Source: Hemicentrotus pulcherrimus (Eukaryota > Echinodermata > Echinoidea > Camarodonta > Strongylocentrotidae). Taken from it: a stretch of DNA of 12,716 nt. Below, in pieces: positions 1 to 9,560 of the stretch. Below the pieces are notes generated by a model. That model was not told the DNA's origin. It did not search any database and saw only the letters and a program-made list of their open reading frames with translations. Position numbers and translations under genes: made by a program. Within the stretch, counting starts at the first letter, position 1; every line of letters begins with the position of its first letter. Location: the NCBI GenBank assembly GCA_003118195.1, contig BEXV01000307.1, forward strand, positions 195,005-207,720, given 5' to 3'.

Positions 1-12
1 AAGAAGAAGAAG
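1..12. repeat. (AAG)4 microsatellite at the left edge
   Basis: Four AAG triplets open the window. The tract may extend to the left outside it. Nothing suggests that it is coding. Confidence 0.6.
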
Positions 13-340
13 TAACAGCAGCAAACAGGTAGCATCAAATAATCCAAAGCTTTGAGACATTTCCATTTATTTTTAGATCATTTCTGATATCACATTAGAT
101 CATGATGATCTCTTTCCACAATGTAATAAACATGAAAAGAAAACTCAAGCATTTCTTTGACCCGAATTCAAACATTCTTTCCAAGTTTGGTGGGCCTCTT
201 TTGTAAATATTTTTACATGGTCAACATCACTTGCCCACGCACCAGTGATTTGGCGAGCATTGGAGCGAAATTCCTATACTTAAACATGTAAATAGCTCCA
301 TGGTGTTCCTACTGCATAGTTATTCTTTCTATCTCTTATT
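13..340. other. AT-rich stretch with no gene seen
   Basis: All frames are interrupted by stops at short spacing, and I see no RNA gene, no repeat copy and no acceptor-donor pair enclosing an open frame. It is best read as intergenic or intronic DNA. Confidence 0.5.
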
Positions 341-614
341 TATTAGTTTGGTCTCTCTTTCATCTATCACCTCTCATAGCTATCCATTTTCTCTCAGTAC
401 ATCTATCCTTTTTGTCTAACTTCAATAGACCTTTCTCAAAACTCTAATGCTATATTCATATTTATTTGCTTTTCAGAAGATTTTTTCTTCTTCTCGTCCT
501 CCCCTCCACTCTCTCTCTTCCTCTTTCTCCCTTCTCTCCCTTCTCTCTCTTCTATCTCTCTGTTCCTGTCTGTACATTACTCTTAACTATCTTTCTCCAT
601 CGTCCCTCTTTTTA
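341..614. repeat. Pyrimidine-rich (CT)n low-complexity tract
   Basis: The plus strand is strongly biased to C and T over some 270 bases. The densest part, 481-572, is almost pure pyrimidine with overlapping CTCTCT and CCCTTCTC motifs. It is a degenerate microsatellite of the kind common in invertebrate introns and intergenic DNA. Long homopyrimidine runs can form triplex DNA in vitro, but nothing here shows such a role. Confidence 0.75.
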
Positions 615-1752
615 GTCTGACTACTGATATATCCGGATCATTTATTTTTAAGGGAAGGGTTTAAGGAGAAAAATGTCAGATGCATTTATTTCAGAAAAGC
701 CCTTGGATTTTTCCGTTACATTTGCAATTGGCTGTCTCATTTCTACGGATAAGAATCCAGAAAAAATACACATGTAGTATATCTGGAGGACAAATAGATA
801 ATTACCTACGTTCGAATCATTACATTATCTCTCAATATATACAGCATTACTGATAATATATACAATGAAAAGGGAATCCCATATGACACTACAAAATAGT
901 TAAAATCGTTTCCTTTCGTCGATGAACAGTCAAGATTCTTGACTCGATATAATCGAGAAGATTCTCGGCGAGCCTAGAATTTCCTTGGCATGATAAATCC
1001 TGAGGAAAGATCGAGCCCAATACATTTAAGATGGAAGGAAACTTGAAAGCTCTTTATTCGTTCCAAAACGATATGTGCAATCATTTGTTGTGATATGGGT
1101 AAAGACAACATTGTGCCCCCCAAAAAGGGTTGTCGTATTGAATGAGGTGGCAACTACCTGTATAAAAAATTCTGATGAAAAGTAGAATTTGTTTTAAAAA
1201 CAATCAAAATCAAAATAGGATATGCGGAGGGATATTATATTTAGGAATGGTGCTATCAATATCTTATTTCTCCTGTCCATATTCTATACTTCAAATGTTT
1301 TGAAAAAACTTTCAATCGTGATGTTCTTTCACGCACTTTAAGATAATTTTTTTTAGAGCCAGAACGACGTTAATTCTTTGTTGAAGTATATGAGTCGATT
1401 GCCACCTTTCTACGAACGGACGGAACTATTTTTACAGGTTTCTCGACACATGGTTCCGCAATAAATGTTCCGCCGTCAAACACTACAATCTAAATATTTT
1501 TAAAACTAACAAATGTACATGTTATTCCTTACCCTATCCCTATTTCTGTCATGACATAACGGAAGGTACAGTCATCGCCGGGTCATGCGTCGGAGCAACA
1601 CTTTCAAGACCATGGCGAGATGTTGAATGGTAACTTTATAGCAAAATGAGCATGGATTGAAGCCCGATGAACAAGAGTCCAGAAGTCTCTTATGCAAAAT
1701 GTTTGTTTTCAAATTAATACATTGATGTTGTACTTTGTTTCATTTATTACAG
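615..1752. other. Non-coding stretch upstream of the candidate exon
   Basis: No open frame of note and no RNA gene. If the exon at 1753 is real, the last part of this stretch is its upstream intron, ending in a pyrimidine-biased tract and TTACAG at 1747-1752. A possible donor-like GAATG/GTAACT lies near 1630, but the AUG in good context just before it (ACCATGG, 1610-1616) meets a stop after four codons. I therefore do not call a 5' exon. Confidence 0.4.
938..960. repeat. Short inverted repeat
   Basis: CTCGAT at 943-948 pairs with ATCGAG at 952-957 across a 3-base loop. CTT at 938-940 and AAG at 958-960 extend the stem beyond a 2-base bulge. It may be chance and has no assigned role. Confidence 0.35.
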
Positions 1753-1864
1753 ATGAGTGTCTCGGCATCGTCACAAGACGACATCATTCGTCAGATAATG
1801 ACAGCAAAACTGGAGGCAAAAAATAGCTGTACGTGGAAAATGGCAAGAGACCCGCCCACCGAAG
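1753..1864 (+). CDS. Candidate coding exon, 37 codons, unknown gene
   Basis: This is the best protein-coding candidate in the window. It is preceded by a pyrimidine-biased tract ending TTATTACAG (to 1752) and followed by a strong donor, GAAG/GTAAGC, with GT at 1865. Of the three frames only one is open across the exon. That frame starts with ATG at the first exon base and ends one base into a codon, so the downstream intron is phase 1. The peptide begins MSVSASSQDD, has a helix-like middle (IIRQIMTAKLEAK, about residues 11-23) and ends WKMARDPPTE. An ATG immediately after an acceptor fits a first coding exon behind a 5'-UTR intron, but it could also be an internal exon. I do not recognise the family. 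The helix plus tryptophan faintly recalls the N-terminus of cyanate hydratases, but the following residues do not fit and no cyanase core is visible downstream. No function is assigned. Confidence 0.4.
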
Positions 1865-1908
1865 GTAAGCTTTACAGGAGACTTAAATAAAAAGTGAATT
1901 AGGGGCAC

Positions 1909-2036
1909 AGAAAGAGAGAGAGAGGTACAAAGGAGGAAAGAGAGAGAGAGAGAGAAAAAAAGGGAATGGAAGCAAAAGAAGGAGAGAGAACGAGAAAGGG
2001 AGAGGGGGAGGGATATAAAACGAGGGAGGGGCGGAG
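1909..2036. repeat. Purine-rich (GA)n tract
   Basis: Plus-strand sequence is nearly all purine, with pure GAGAGA runs near 1914-1924 and 1939-1954, then degenerate GGGAGA blocks. It is a low-complexity microsatellite, inside the presumed intron downstream of the candidate exon. Confidence 0.75.
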
Positions 2037-2293
2037 CGATTGCACAGAAAAAAAGGAGGAACGCACCGTAGATTACAAGAAACGCGAAATGTTATTTATT
2101 GCGCTCGAAATCCAATAGTGCGGTGCAAGCAAATATTTTTCGCAAGATATTGTAGTTGGTCAAGTCAGTGTAAAAGAAATGAGTGCCCTCTGCTCTTCAC
2201 CCTTCCTCGAAATATTCTCCTGTCATTGTGTCTAAATAAAGATATATCGGATTGGACGGACTAGAATATCCATATTATAAAAGCTGCACACGA

Positions 2294-2500
2294 GGTAATA
2301 TTTGTTTGGCGTAAGGCTGCGTCAGTGACTGGCACAGTCTTTGACGCACCAGGTGAGCAAATACGTGAATGTAAAGGAAGAGTACAAATATTGCGTTGAA
2401 CTATTGTTTTACTGTTCATTTACATGCACGTATTTGCTCCCCTGGTGCGTCACAGACTTTGCCAGTCACTGACGCAGCCATACGCCGAACAAATATTGCC
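2294..2500. repeat. Long palindromic (hairpin) repeat, MITE-like
   Basis: The left arm 2294-2375 and the right arm 2419-2500 are each 82 nt and are reverse complements with no gaps. I count 75 matching positions. The spacer is 43 nt (2376-2418). Both arms carry the block GCTGCGTCAGTGACTGGCA or its complement. The near-perfect foldback resembles short palindromic non-autonomous DNA transposons, and related blocks occur elsewhere in the window (4868-4961 and 8558-8916), which supports a dispersed repeat. I see no clear target-site duplication, so the exact ends are uncertain. If transcribed, it would form a long double-stranded stem. Confidence 0.75.
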
Positions 2501-2610
2501 TTACCATGCTATATTTGCGCTGCTGAAGACGCAATCGAAATGAAGCCTCGAATGCAATAGGCATTAGTCAGGTCACACTAGACACAACACGACCACATCG
2601 ATGGTGCGCC

Positions 2611-2651
2611 AGAGATAGAGGGAGTGAGATGGAAAGAGACAATGAGAGCGG

Positions 2652-2689
<38 letters not shown>

Positions 2690-2693
2690 GAGC
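2611..2693. repeat. (GA)n microsatellite
   Basis: There is an almost uninterrupted GAGAGA run at about 2651-2690, with degenerate purine-rich sequence before it. It generates a spurious open frame rich in alternating Arg and Glu on the plus strand. Confidence 0.85.
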
Positions 2694-3587
2694 ATCCAGA
2701 CTCTCGATTTCAATGACCCTGCGTCAAACCAGGCGAGGGGGTGATACATCGAACGTGTCGAATTCTGTCTGCCCTCACAGACAATCGTCGCATTTGACCC
2801 AATTTAATTTCGTTTCCAGACTCTTACAGAATCTTACCCTTCATCACTCTCAATTGTCAAGGCAATTCAAACACTGTCAAAAAGACTTTGAAGACACCAT
2901 CTCAAGAACAAGTCCAATACACTATTGAACTGCCTATAAATACCACTATTGAATAATGAATAAGTCATTGTAATCATCCTGGTAATGTTCAGACCTTTCG
3001 AAAGCTTAAGCACAAGGCTACATAAATAGCCAGTGTTTGATTTTGTCACGTCTTTGCAGTTAATATTTTCCAGCTAAAGGTTTAGTAGTTTCATGGCACC
3101 ACGACTATTATTATCGATTGGAATCCATTTGTAATTAGAAGAATAATACGAAACAAGGGAATTACCAAGGGAATGGGATATTCTACTCGCCCAGGGAAGA
3201 AGGAATTGTCTTGCCCAGGGAGAAAAGTGTGCTATTGCCTTGCCCATCAACTGGTAATGGCTTTATCCTCATCCGATTCGTGTCCTGTTACAACTGGTTT
3301 ACAAAACTTTTGAAATGTCTCTTTTTCAAGTTGGGTTCATGCCTACCATTACTGAGCAACGAGATCTTAGGTCAAGTTAGACTGATCTTAGTTTCTCGTT
3401 TGTGCACGAGAAACTACATTTCACTTTTAAATACCTGGTCCTAACTAGCAAAAGGATAACTCCTGCTTGCGATATAAAACAGCCCTCCGTTTATTGATTT
3501 GATTCTTGCCTTTAAATGTTTACTCTTAGTTTATAATAAAGAAGAAACGTTGATCCCATTATCACGTTACATCCCCATTAAAAGAAA
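2694..3587. other. Non-coding stretch, no gene seen
   Basis: Open frames here are under 80 codons, lack splice context and show no recognisable motif. One is a run-on from the (GA)n tract. The only structure noted is the perfect 11-bp hairpin at 3389-3416. Confidence 0.45.
3389..3416. repeat. Perfect 11-bp stem, 6-nt loop inverted repeat
   Basis: TAGTTTCTCGT at 3389-3399 is the exact complement of ACGAGAAACTA at 3406-3416, with loop TTGTGC. It does not match the histone 3' stem-loop consensus, and no histone gene is nearby. The role is unknown. Confidence 0.6.
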
Positions 3588-3762
3588 CGCGATGGCTTAG
3601 TAGTAGAGAAGTGGTCTCGTAACCGGAAACTCCCGGGTTCGAAACCAAGTAGATGCACGAAATCCCTTTCGTAAGGCATTAATCATCATTACCATGTCCC
3701 TGGGAGCGGACAATACTAATACAAGCACACACATGCTTTCTTAGCAGTCAGGTAAAAAAAAA
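3588..3762 (+). mobile_element. tRNA-derived SINE-like element
   Basis: The head has RNA polymerase III box A (TGGCTTAGTAGT, 3593-3604) and a textbook box B (GGTTCGAAACC, 3636-3646) at tRNA-like spacing. A CTCGTAA segment between them resembles the anticodon loop of a tRNA-Thr(CGT), but the arms no longer pair properly and there is no intact acceptor stem, so it is not a functional tRNA. A non-tRNA body follows, including CCCTGGGAGCGGACAATAC, and it ends in an A-run at 3754-3762. This head-body-A-tail plan is that of a SINE mobilised by LINE machinery. No clean target-site duplication is visible, and the ends are approximate. Confidence 0.65.
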
Positions 3763-4867
3763 CAGCAAACCAATTTTCATGAAAACTAAATGCCAAGGAT
3801 TTTCATGAAAGTGATTCATATAGAAAGTGGTTATGCAGATCGTGCAGACAGTGGTAGATCGCTTATATTGGAATTTAAGCAAATATTTGTTCCCTTTCTC
3901 TCATCCTTATTTCTGCTTTGTTCTTAAACCAACCACCCCCAATGAAAAACAAATCCGACAAGCAAAATAATGTAGAGATTGAAAAATAAATTATTTCCGT
4001 CCTATTTCAGCCAACAAAAAGTATTAGCAGAGAATAATCGGCAAGCTACCAGGCTGAAAAAAGTAAACAAAACTTCTTTTAAGCCCCATCTCTTCCCCTG
4101 TTACAAACGGCACCAACAAAATAATCATGATATAATTATTGCAATTATTTACATACATGCAGGTTAAGAAGTAGAACGAAATTTTACTCGAGAAATAGAG
4201 CAAGAAAATTGTAAATGTAAATATTTGACGTTTTGCTTCCTTGTGTGCCGAGGCGAATCCCTTCAGATTGATATTGTTGATGAAAATATCTTCCTTCCAT
4301 CGATTGAACAAAAAATCTCTATGCACTTTCTCTCTGTTCACCAAAACCGTCTATTCTAAATTCTGCCTTTCTCAGGACTGATTGAGTTTCAAATTCAAAG
4401 GATTCCGGATCACATTAGCTGTTGATATTGATATATTTGTGTCCCCTTTTCTTAAACCTGTCGTATAGTGTTTCCGGAAGCTCTGTAAACCGTTGCGTTT
4501 TGTTGTCAAATTACCGCGCACCTGAAGCCCAATCGAGTCGGCAAACTAGTTTGTCAGTAAACATAACTGCACAGGTTTGACCTGTTTTTCCGTCACTAAA
4601 AACATCAGGGCAAGGTGTGACAAATCCATGGCACGTCCCCAGACGCAACGGGCCCATGGCATAGGGCATCACTTTTTACACATCCTAGTGCCGATCTTTT
4701 CCAAACATCTAATGCGTCCGAACCACTGTACCTGTTGTAAACGCGGTGTCATTTTGATGATAATACGCTAATCAAGTATATGGTGACAATTATTTTATAC
4801 TTGTAATTCAAAGAATTGTATTCGAGTCAGCTATTTTGTACTTACTTCATTGGGAAATTGACACAGG
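3763..4867. other. Non-coding stretch, no gene seen
   Basis: Several acceptor-like sites occur (TATTTCAG to 4010; TTTCTCAG to 4375), but the frames behind them are short or have no matching donor. A 9-bp inverted pair, CCGTTGCGT at 4490-4498 and ACGCAACGG at 4643-4651, may mark the ends of a decayed repeat, since the same GCAACGGGC block occurs in the repeat near 8897-8905. No RNA gene is seen. Confidence 0.4.
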
Positions 4868-4961
4868 CACGTGGCGCGTCAAGCACAGCGCAAACCGCTG
4901 ACGTATTACTACGTCGGTGAAATGACACCTCGTGTTAAAAAAGGGCATCAAGGCTTAGCGG
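4868..4961. repeat. Dispersed repeat copy related to 8825-8916
   Basis: By eye this aligns along its whole length with 8825-8916. Shared blocks are CACGTG(G/A)CGCGTCAA at the start, a central CTGACG...TACGTC hairpin, CGTGTTA, and GGGCA further on. The central hairpin here is GACGTA (4900-4905) with TACGTC (4910-4915). Divergence is substantial, as expected for old non-autonomous transposon copies. An open frame through it is incidental. Confidence 0.55.
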
Positions 4962-5925
4962 GAAATACGGCGAGTATTGTCCACGTTTATAACTCCCTCG
5001 AACCAGTACTGATAATATTTCAATTTAAACATTTCAAAATGACTGTTCCGAGTTGTTTCTGGAATTCTCTATGATCGTTCGCAGGCTCAATGTCACGCAA
5101 GGCACACAACTTTCGAACGCGGAAAAGTGTGAAGGGGCATTAATCTTTTCTGAGCAAGATATCTGTATGTAATAAAGCTAAGCTCTTTTTCTTCTAATCG
5201 ACTGTTTTAGGTCTGAAATTAAGATTTAAACCTATTGAAGATAAATGATGTTTCTCTAATCACAGGAGCTTTCCATTCGGTTTACTACGCTTAAAAAAAA
5301 ATGAGGAACCAGAGAGCTTACGTATTAGGAGGAAAATAATCACAACAGAATGACTCAGGAGACACTGATCTCTGCGAACGCTACTAATAACTACAGTATA
5401 ATAATATTATACGCTTTGAAACTGAGTTTAAGCGGCAAGTATACAAACGTCGTGAAGCAAATTGTGAAGCGCTTTCAAACTGCAAAGAAGAGACGCAATG
5501 CCGAATGCTCTCTGAATATGACTGGATTGAATTGAATCAAATTTGAACTAAAGGTTGCCAAGGGCTTTGTTTTCTGTTAGCTAACTCGTACCATCTTTCC
5601 CCTTCAAATTCACGATGACCATACAGTTTGACTGGGTACAGTATGGATTTGACCTTCCATTTTAATAAATAACCCACTGGCAATAGTAGGCTGCGAAATA
5701 TTCGACTTGATCTCGATTCCGCTCTGGTAATTATAGGAGCATTTTACTCAGCTGTTGTTGAACATCATTACCGGTTGACTGATGATAATTAAGAAGACAG
5801 GAATGTTGCTATGGGGAGAATGGGGGGTGTGGGGCTGTGACCCCCGTCCCATAACAATTTAAATATGTAAGCGAATCAGAGCTTTGTCTGTCAATCGTAA
5901 CCTATGTTATATATTTGTTTTCCAG
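4962..5925. other. Non-coding stretch, no gene seen
   Basis: AT-rich with only short chance frames. A decent acceptor ends at 5265 (TCTCTAATCACAG). One frame stays open for about 28 codons after it, but that frame is out of phase with the exon at 1753, and no good donor closes it. I make no call. Confidence 0.4.
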
Positions 5926-6095
5926 GCACTGTGGTATATTGATAAATGTTCTTGACTCTAATACTTGAGGTCCCGGGTGCGATCCTCTCCCGGCGCTTTG
6001 ACTTTTCACCCATGTGCCCCCCTCGACCCGGGTGTAGATGGGTACCTCTCACGGCTAGGGTTACGATAATTGCATTGCTCCAAGTGGAACAGAAT
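5926..6095 (+). mobile_element. Second tRNA-headed SINE-like element
   Basis: A box-A-like segment (TGGTATATTGAT, 5932-5943) and a box-B-like segment (GGTGCGATCC, 5976-5985) are spaced as in a tRNA gene. They are followed by a GC-rich body with CGACCCGGGTGTAGATGGGT at about 6024-6043. From memory, body blocks of this kind recur in dispersed repeats of echinoderms and other marine deuterostomes. The head differs from that of the element at 3588 except in the promoter boxes, so it is a different family. No A-tail or target duplication is evident, so the 3' end is a guess and the copy may be truncated. Confidence 0.5.
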
Positions 6096-8557
6096 TATTC
6101 CTTTTGCGAAAATCATTCCACATTTCGTGGTTTGGCACAATAACTTCTGATTCAGAGCCATAAAATATATGTCAGGAGCTTGAACAGAGAGGGCAAATAT
6201 TTCTGTACACACTGCATCCATACTTGTTTCATGACATTGCGTTTGATGTTTGCAACTTTAAGTAGGAACATAAACTGAAAAATCCTTAATCTGGCAACAC
6301 GTTAAGAGTTTCAAAATTATAGTTTTTCGATCAAAATTGGCAAATTTCCATATTTCGACTACATTACCGCCCATGTATATTGTTTTCAGATACATGGCAT
6401 TATATTTCAACAATGTAAGCCGAGCCATACAAGAAAAATACTATTGGAAGAACAATAGGCGATCAATTTGGCACCGATATCAATCCTTCCCTTGAATGGG
6501 TTGATATTAATGTTGTTATCCTGGGTAAAGAATTCTAAATTTTGTGTGTCGACAAATTTGTCCCGACTCTCGCCACCCCTCCATTGAAGATGGTCCGGAG
6601 ACGCCCATGTAGACATTGAAAAGCGGTAACTCGACATCATCGAGTACGGGGTGATCAATGAGAGACGCATTATATCTTTCGGGTCAAGGATTCTATTTCG
6701 CCGAACGCTCTCTGATTATTAGAGTTGGCAACGTTATGTCTGCATTTAGGGTATTCTTTTACACGTTTGTTTGACAAAGATCGATGGTGATAATGAAAAC
6801 ACATGCCTTACATGTGCATATTAAGGGAACGATACGTTCAGCGTTCTATAAGTGTTTGGTTAATCTGTTGAAATAAGAGAATAATGATCCATAGGTTTAG
6901 AACAAAGCTCTTCACACACTTTAGGAAGAGTCTTTATTTAAAGGCATCGTTTAGCAATGTTTTCAGTTTAACCAATCTGAGATGCTCGGCCCTATGTGTT
7001 ATCAGTGTCTGTGGAATAGATTCATATTGAGACATATTGCTCCAGTTGTCTAATTTTAGCCAGCACAAACGTAGCTAGTTCGCCGTCTATAGAACGTATA
7101 TAGCAGACGGCAATCGGCGGATCAGACAACACTTGATAGTAATTTTGTAGATGAGATTGCTTTGCTAAATATAAAATACAAGAACCGTTTCCATATCTTT
7201 AAACTATCATTGATATGTGATAATAATATTTAACAGTTAGTAAAATAAACCCACCAAACTACATAATACAATGAAATACTTGACTGAAAGTAGGGGAGTT
7301 TGATGTGGTGTACAATTGCACCCCTCTGTTAATAATCGAATAGTCCATGGTGTGTCATGAATATTCATGTTTTTGCTTACCTCGGCAAAATGTTTGCCTA
7401 TACTAAATGGAAAAATTACGGTGGGAATTGGCTGAAGTGAACACAATGAACCAGGCAGAACTGACCTATGATAATTCATGCTTCTTAACCTTCGTGTGCT
7501 TGATCTATAATCTTACAATCGCGTGGTAAATTGCGTCAAAAGATCGACTTGTTACACATGCGTTATCGTCTTGATATCATGTTAATGATTCCAAAAAATA
7601 ACAACAATATACATCAATTCATACATGCTACATGATATCTAGTTTAGTTTATTTTTATCATCGTTTCGCAGCCTTGGCTGAATGGCATGATAATTTACAA
7701 TTAAAAACAAATCATATTTCTTAAACAACTGTTTCAAATAATACCAGTTAAAATGCAATATAATTAACGAAGACAATGAATCTGATTCAATACTTTATTC
7801 ATATTACTAGTAACCGTTTTCTATCGCCTTCAGGGAGTTTCGTTCACAATTCCTTGGAAACTCCTCTTTATATCTGTAAAGCGACGCACAATTATGCTCT
7901 CACTTGCATAGTACGCATGTAAGCCATCCTGTAGTAAAGAAGACAAACCGAATGATCAGACATGCGAAATGAAATAAATGAACGTGTCTTTCCATCTCAA
8001 AGAAAGAGTGAAGTTCAATGAACAACCAATGACCAAAGAGAACATGACAAACTAAAAGCAGACAAATGTTTTTAGGATCAGACCGCGACAGGTGGGCCAG
8101 GTGTGATTAAGTGTCAATGCCGATCTAAAGTGAAGTAGTCGAGTCAATTCAAATGAAATGCATAGACTCAACAAGATCTCCTTTCAAATAAACCCTATTT
8201 AAACACTCAGACAGAATTGCCAATTTTCAAATCTTGTTTGTGTAAGTTCTTTCTGCATTCAGCTACGTTATTTTAGAGTAAGTACCGCTGATTAATTTGA
8301 AACATTCGCGAGCGATCATGAACGACGCATTCGACAAGCTCTACTCACATTCCGAATGTAGGTCACCTGATAGCCTAATCATGTGTGACGAATCGACTTG
8401 GTATCATTCTAGAATTGCTGATGGTGTTGAGAGCCCAGTATGAAGCGGCATCTGCAGGGTGTTGATGTTGAGGGTCGTAAGCAAACCTAGGGATTATATT
8501 ATTTTGATTGCGCTATTGCTTGCCCTAGTCAAGTCTGTGTCGAAAGCCCGCTGCACA
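6096..8557. other. Long non-coding stretch, no gene called
   Basis: There are no convincing coding frames, RNA genes or microsatellites. It holds a 25-nt splice-bounded segment at 6390-6414 (discussed as a finding), a GCCGTCT/AGACGGC inverted repeat at 7082-7111, and an acceptor-like CGCCTTCAG ending at 7833. Minus-strand frames at 6407-6670 and 7237-7479 show no known motif. It is best read as intron or intergenic DNA. Confidence 0.4.
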
Positions 8558-8916
8558 CATGACGCCATTATAATGGCGCAGGGCTGCGTCATTTACTTTC
8601 GGTCTGTACGCGTTATGTGACATCAAACAAAATTAAATTGCATAATGAGCAGTGCAAGCAATTTGTTTAACAATTCGTGCATGGGCCAACCGCATTCAAT
8701 ATATATATAGCGCCAAAGAAGCCTATAGAAGACAATTATTATTGATGCATGCGCCAGCAGTTCAACGGAATATTTTCACCGTCCATATTGCATTCAATAT
8801 TTGTTTTGCACGGCCTCATACTCTCACGTGACGCGTCAAATATCACACAAGCCGTCTGACGCAGACCTACGTCAGAGCAATGACGCTTCGTGTTACGCAA
8901 CGGGCAATACGCTAGC
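8558..8916. repeat. Inverted-repeat element, same family as 2294-2500
   Basis: The left segment 8562-8591 matches the reverse complement of 8857-8886 at 21 of 30 positions, so the two ends are diverged inverted copies. The left side also matches the palindrome at 2307-2324: TGGCGCAGGGCTGCGTCA at 8574-8591 differs from it at 2 of 18 positions. The right side matches 4868-4961. A perfect 16-bp palindrome, CGCCATTATAATGGCG, sits at 8563-8578. I read this as an old non-autonomous DNA-transposon-like copy with an AT-rich interior. The ends are approximate and no target duplication was found. Confidence 0.5.
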
Positions 8917-9377
8917 ATTATGTTAGAGTCGGCCAAAGTCGATAGGGGCGCATAGATTTAAGTTCCCCCTCCCTAATAATAGAGGGCATGCGCAACTTGA
9001 CTTCGCCCCAAAACCCCGGATTCCCGGAATCTCCGTGTACACACGTAAATGAACAATAATATGTCTTGAAAGATGGATAGATACGATTATGTTCTATAAT
9101 AACTATATCCCGGTGTACTCGCCAATGTATCACACTTCTGTACAACCCATCATTAACCAGAGGCAACAAAGCATGGCAAATTGGTCCAAACCACAAAATT
9201 CTAGAATCTAATGATCGAGGGAGGAAATGAAGGGCGGGGAAAGTTGGAAAGAAGGGAAATTAAGAACAGAAAGATAATTTTAGAAATGACCTACTAAAAT
9301 AAGACAAGCGAGATGGGACTAAAGACAGTCTAGGAAAATGGGAGGAAGTGGAACATGGACGATGATAGGTAAGACAA
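8917..9377. other. Non-coding stretch, purine-biased at its right end
   Basis: A 92-codon minus-strand frame at 8918-9196 runs into the repeat and has no motif or splice context. From about 9209 the plus strand becomes purine-rich, leading into the microsatellite cluster. No gene seen. Confidence 0.4.
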
Positions 9378-9560
9378 ATGGTGAGCGGGAAAGAGAGAGA
9401 GAGAGGGGGGAAGAGAAGAGAAAAACGAGAGAGTGTGTGTGTGTTTGTTTTTTTGAGGTGCGTGTGTGTGTGTGAATAAGAAAAAAAAGAAGAAAGATAG
9501 AGAGAGAGATAGAAAGAAAGAAAGTGAGATAGACAGTGAGAGAAAGATTGAAAGAAGGGG
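9378..9560. repeat. (GA)n / (GT)n / (GAAA)n microsatellite cluster
   Basis: Successive blocks are GAGAGA at about 9391-9405, GTGTGT at 9433-9445 and 9458-9474, an A-run at 9481-9488, then GAGAGA and GAAAGAAA mixtures to about 9560. Read on the minus strand it gives an artefactual Ser/Leu/Phe-rich frame. Confidence 0.85.

Noticed and set aside
1753..1864. Cyanate hydratase N-terminus
   Set aside because: Only a helix-like segment and a tryptophan recall cyanases. The following residues do not fit the family, and no core or catalytic exon is visible downstream.
2629..2928. 99-codon plus-strand open frame rich in Arg-Glu repeats
   Set aside because: The repeat comes from reading a (GA)n microsatellite. 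The remainder shows no motif or splice context.
3591..3660. Functional tRNA-Thr gene
   Set aside because: Boxes A and B are good, but the anticodon stem and acceptor stem do not pair, and the sequence runs on into a SINE-like body with an A-tail.
4024..4344. 106-codon minus-strand frame, the longest open frame in the window
   Set aside because: Its length is unremarkable for AT-rich DNA on this scale. It has no known motif, and the composition looks like translated AT-rich sequence.
4376..4425. Terminal exon in phase with 1753-1864 after TTTCTCAG
   Set aside because: The pyrimidine tract is good, but only about 15 codons precede a stop, no polyadenylation signal follows closely, and nothing in the peptide is recognisable.
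7381..7479. Minus-strand first exon of 33 codons ending in a GAG/GTAAGC donor
   Set aside because: The donor is strong, but there is no promoter or acceptor upstream, no recognisable peptide and no partner exon. One good donor is expected by chance.
7834..7922. Terminal exon in phase with 1753-1864, with an Ig-like YICKA string
   Set aside because: The acceptor is fair and the frame compatible, but only about 29 codons precede the stop, and the Ig resemblance is limited to a few residues.
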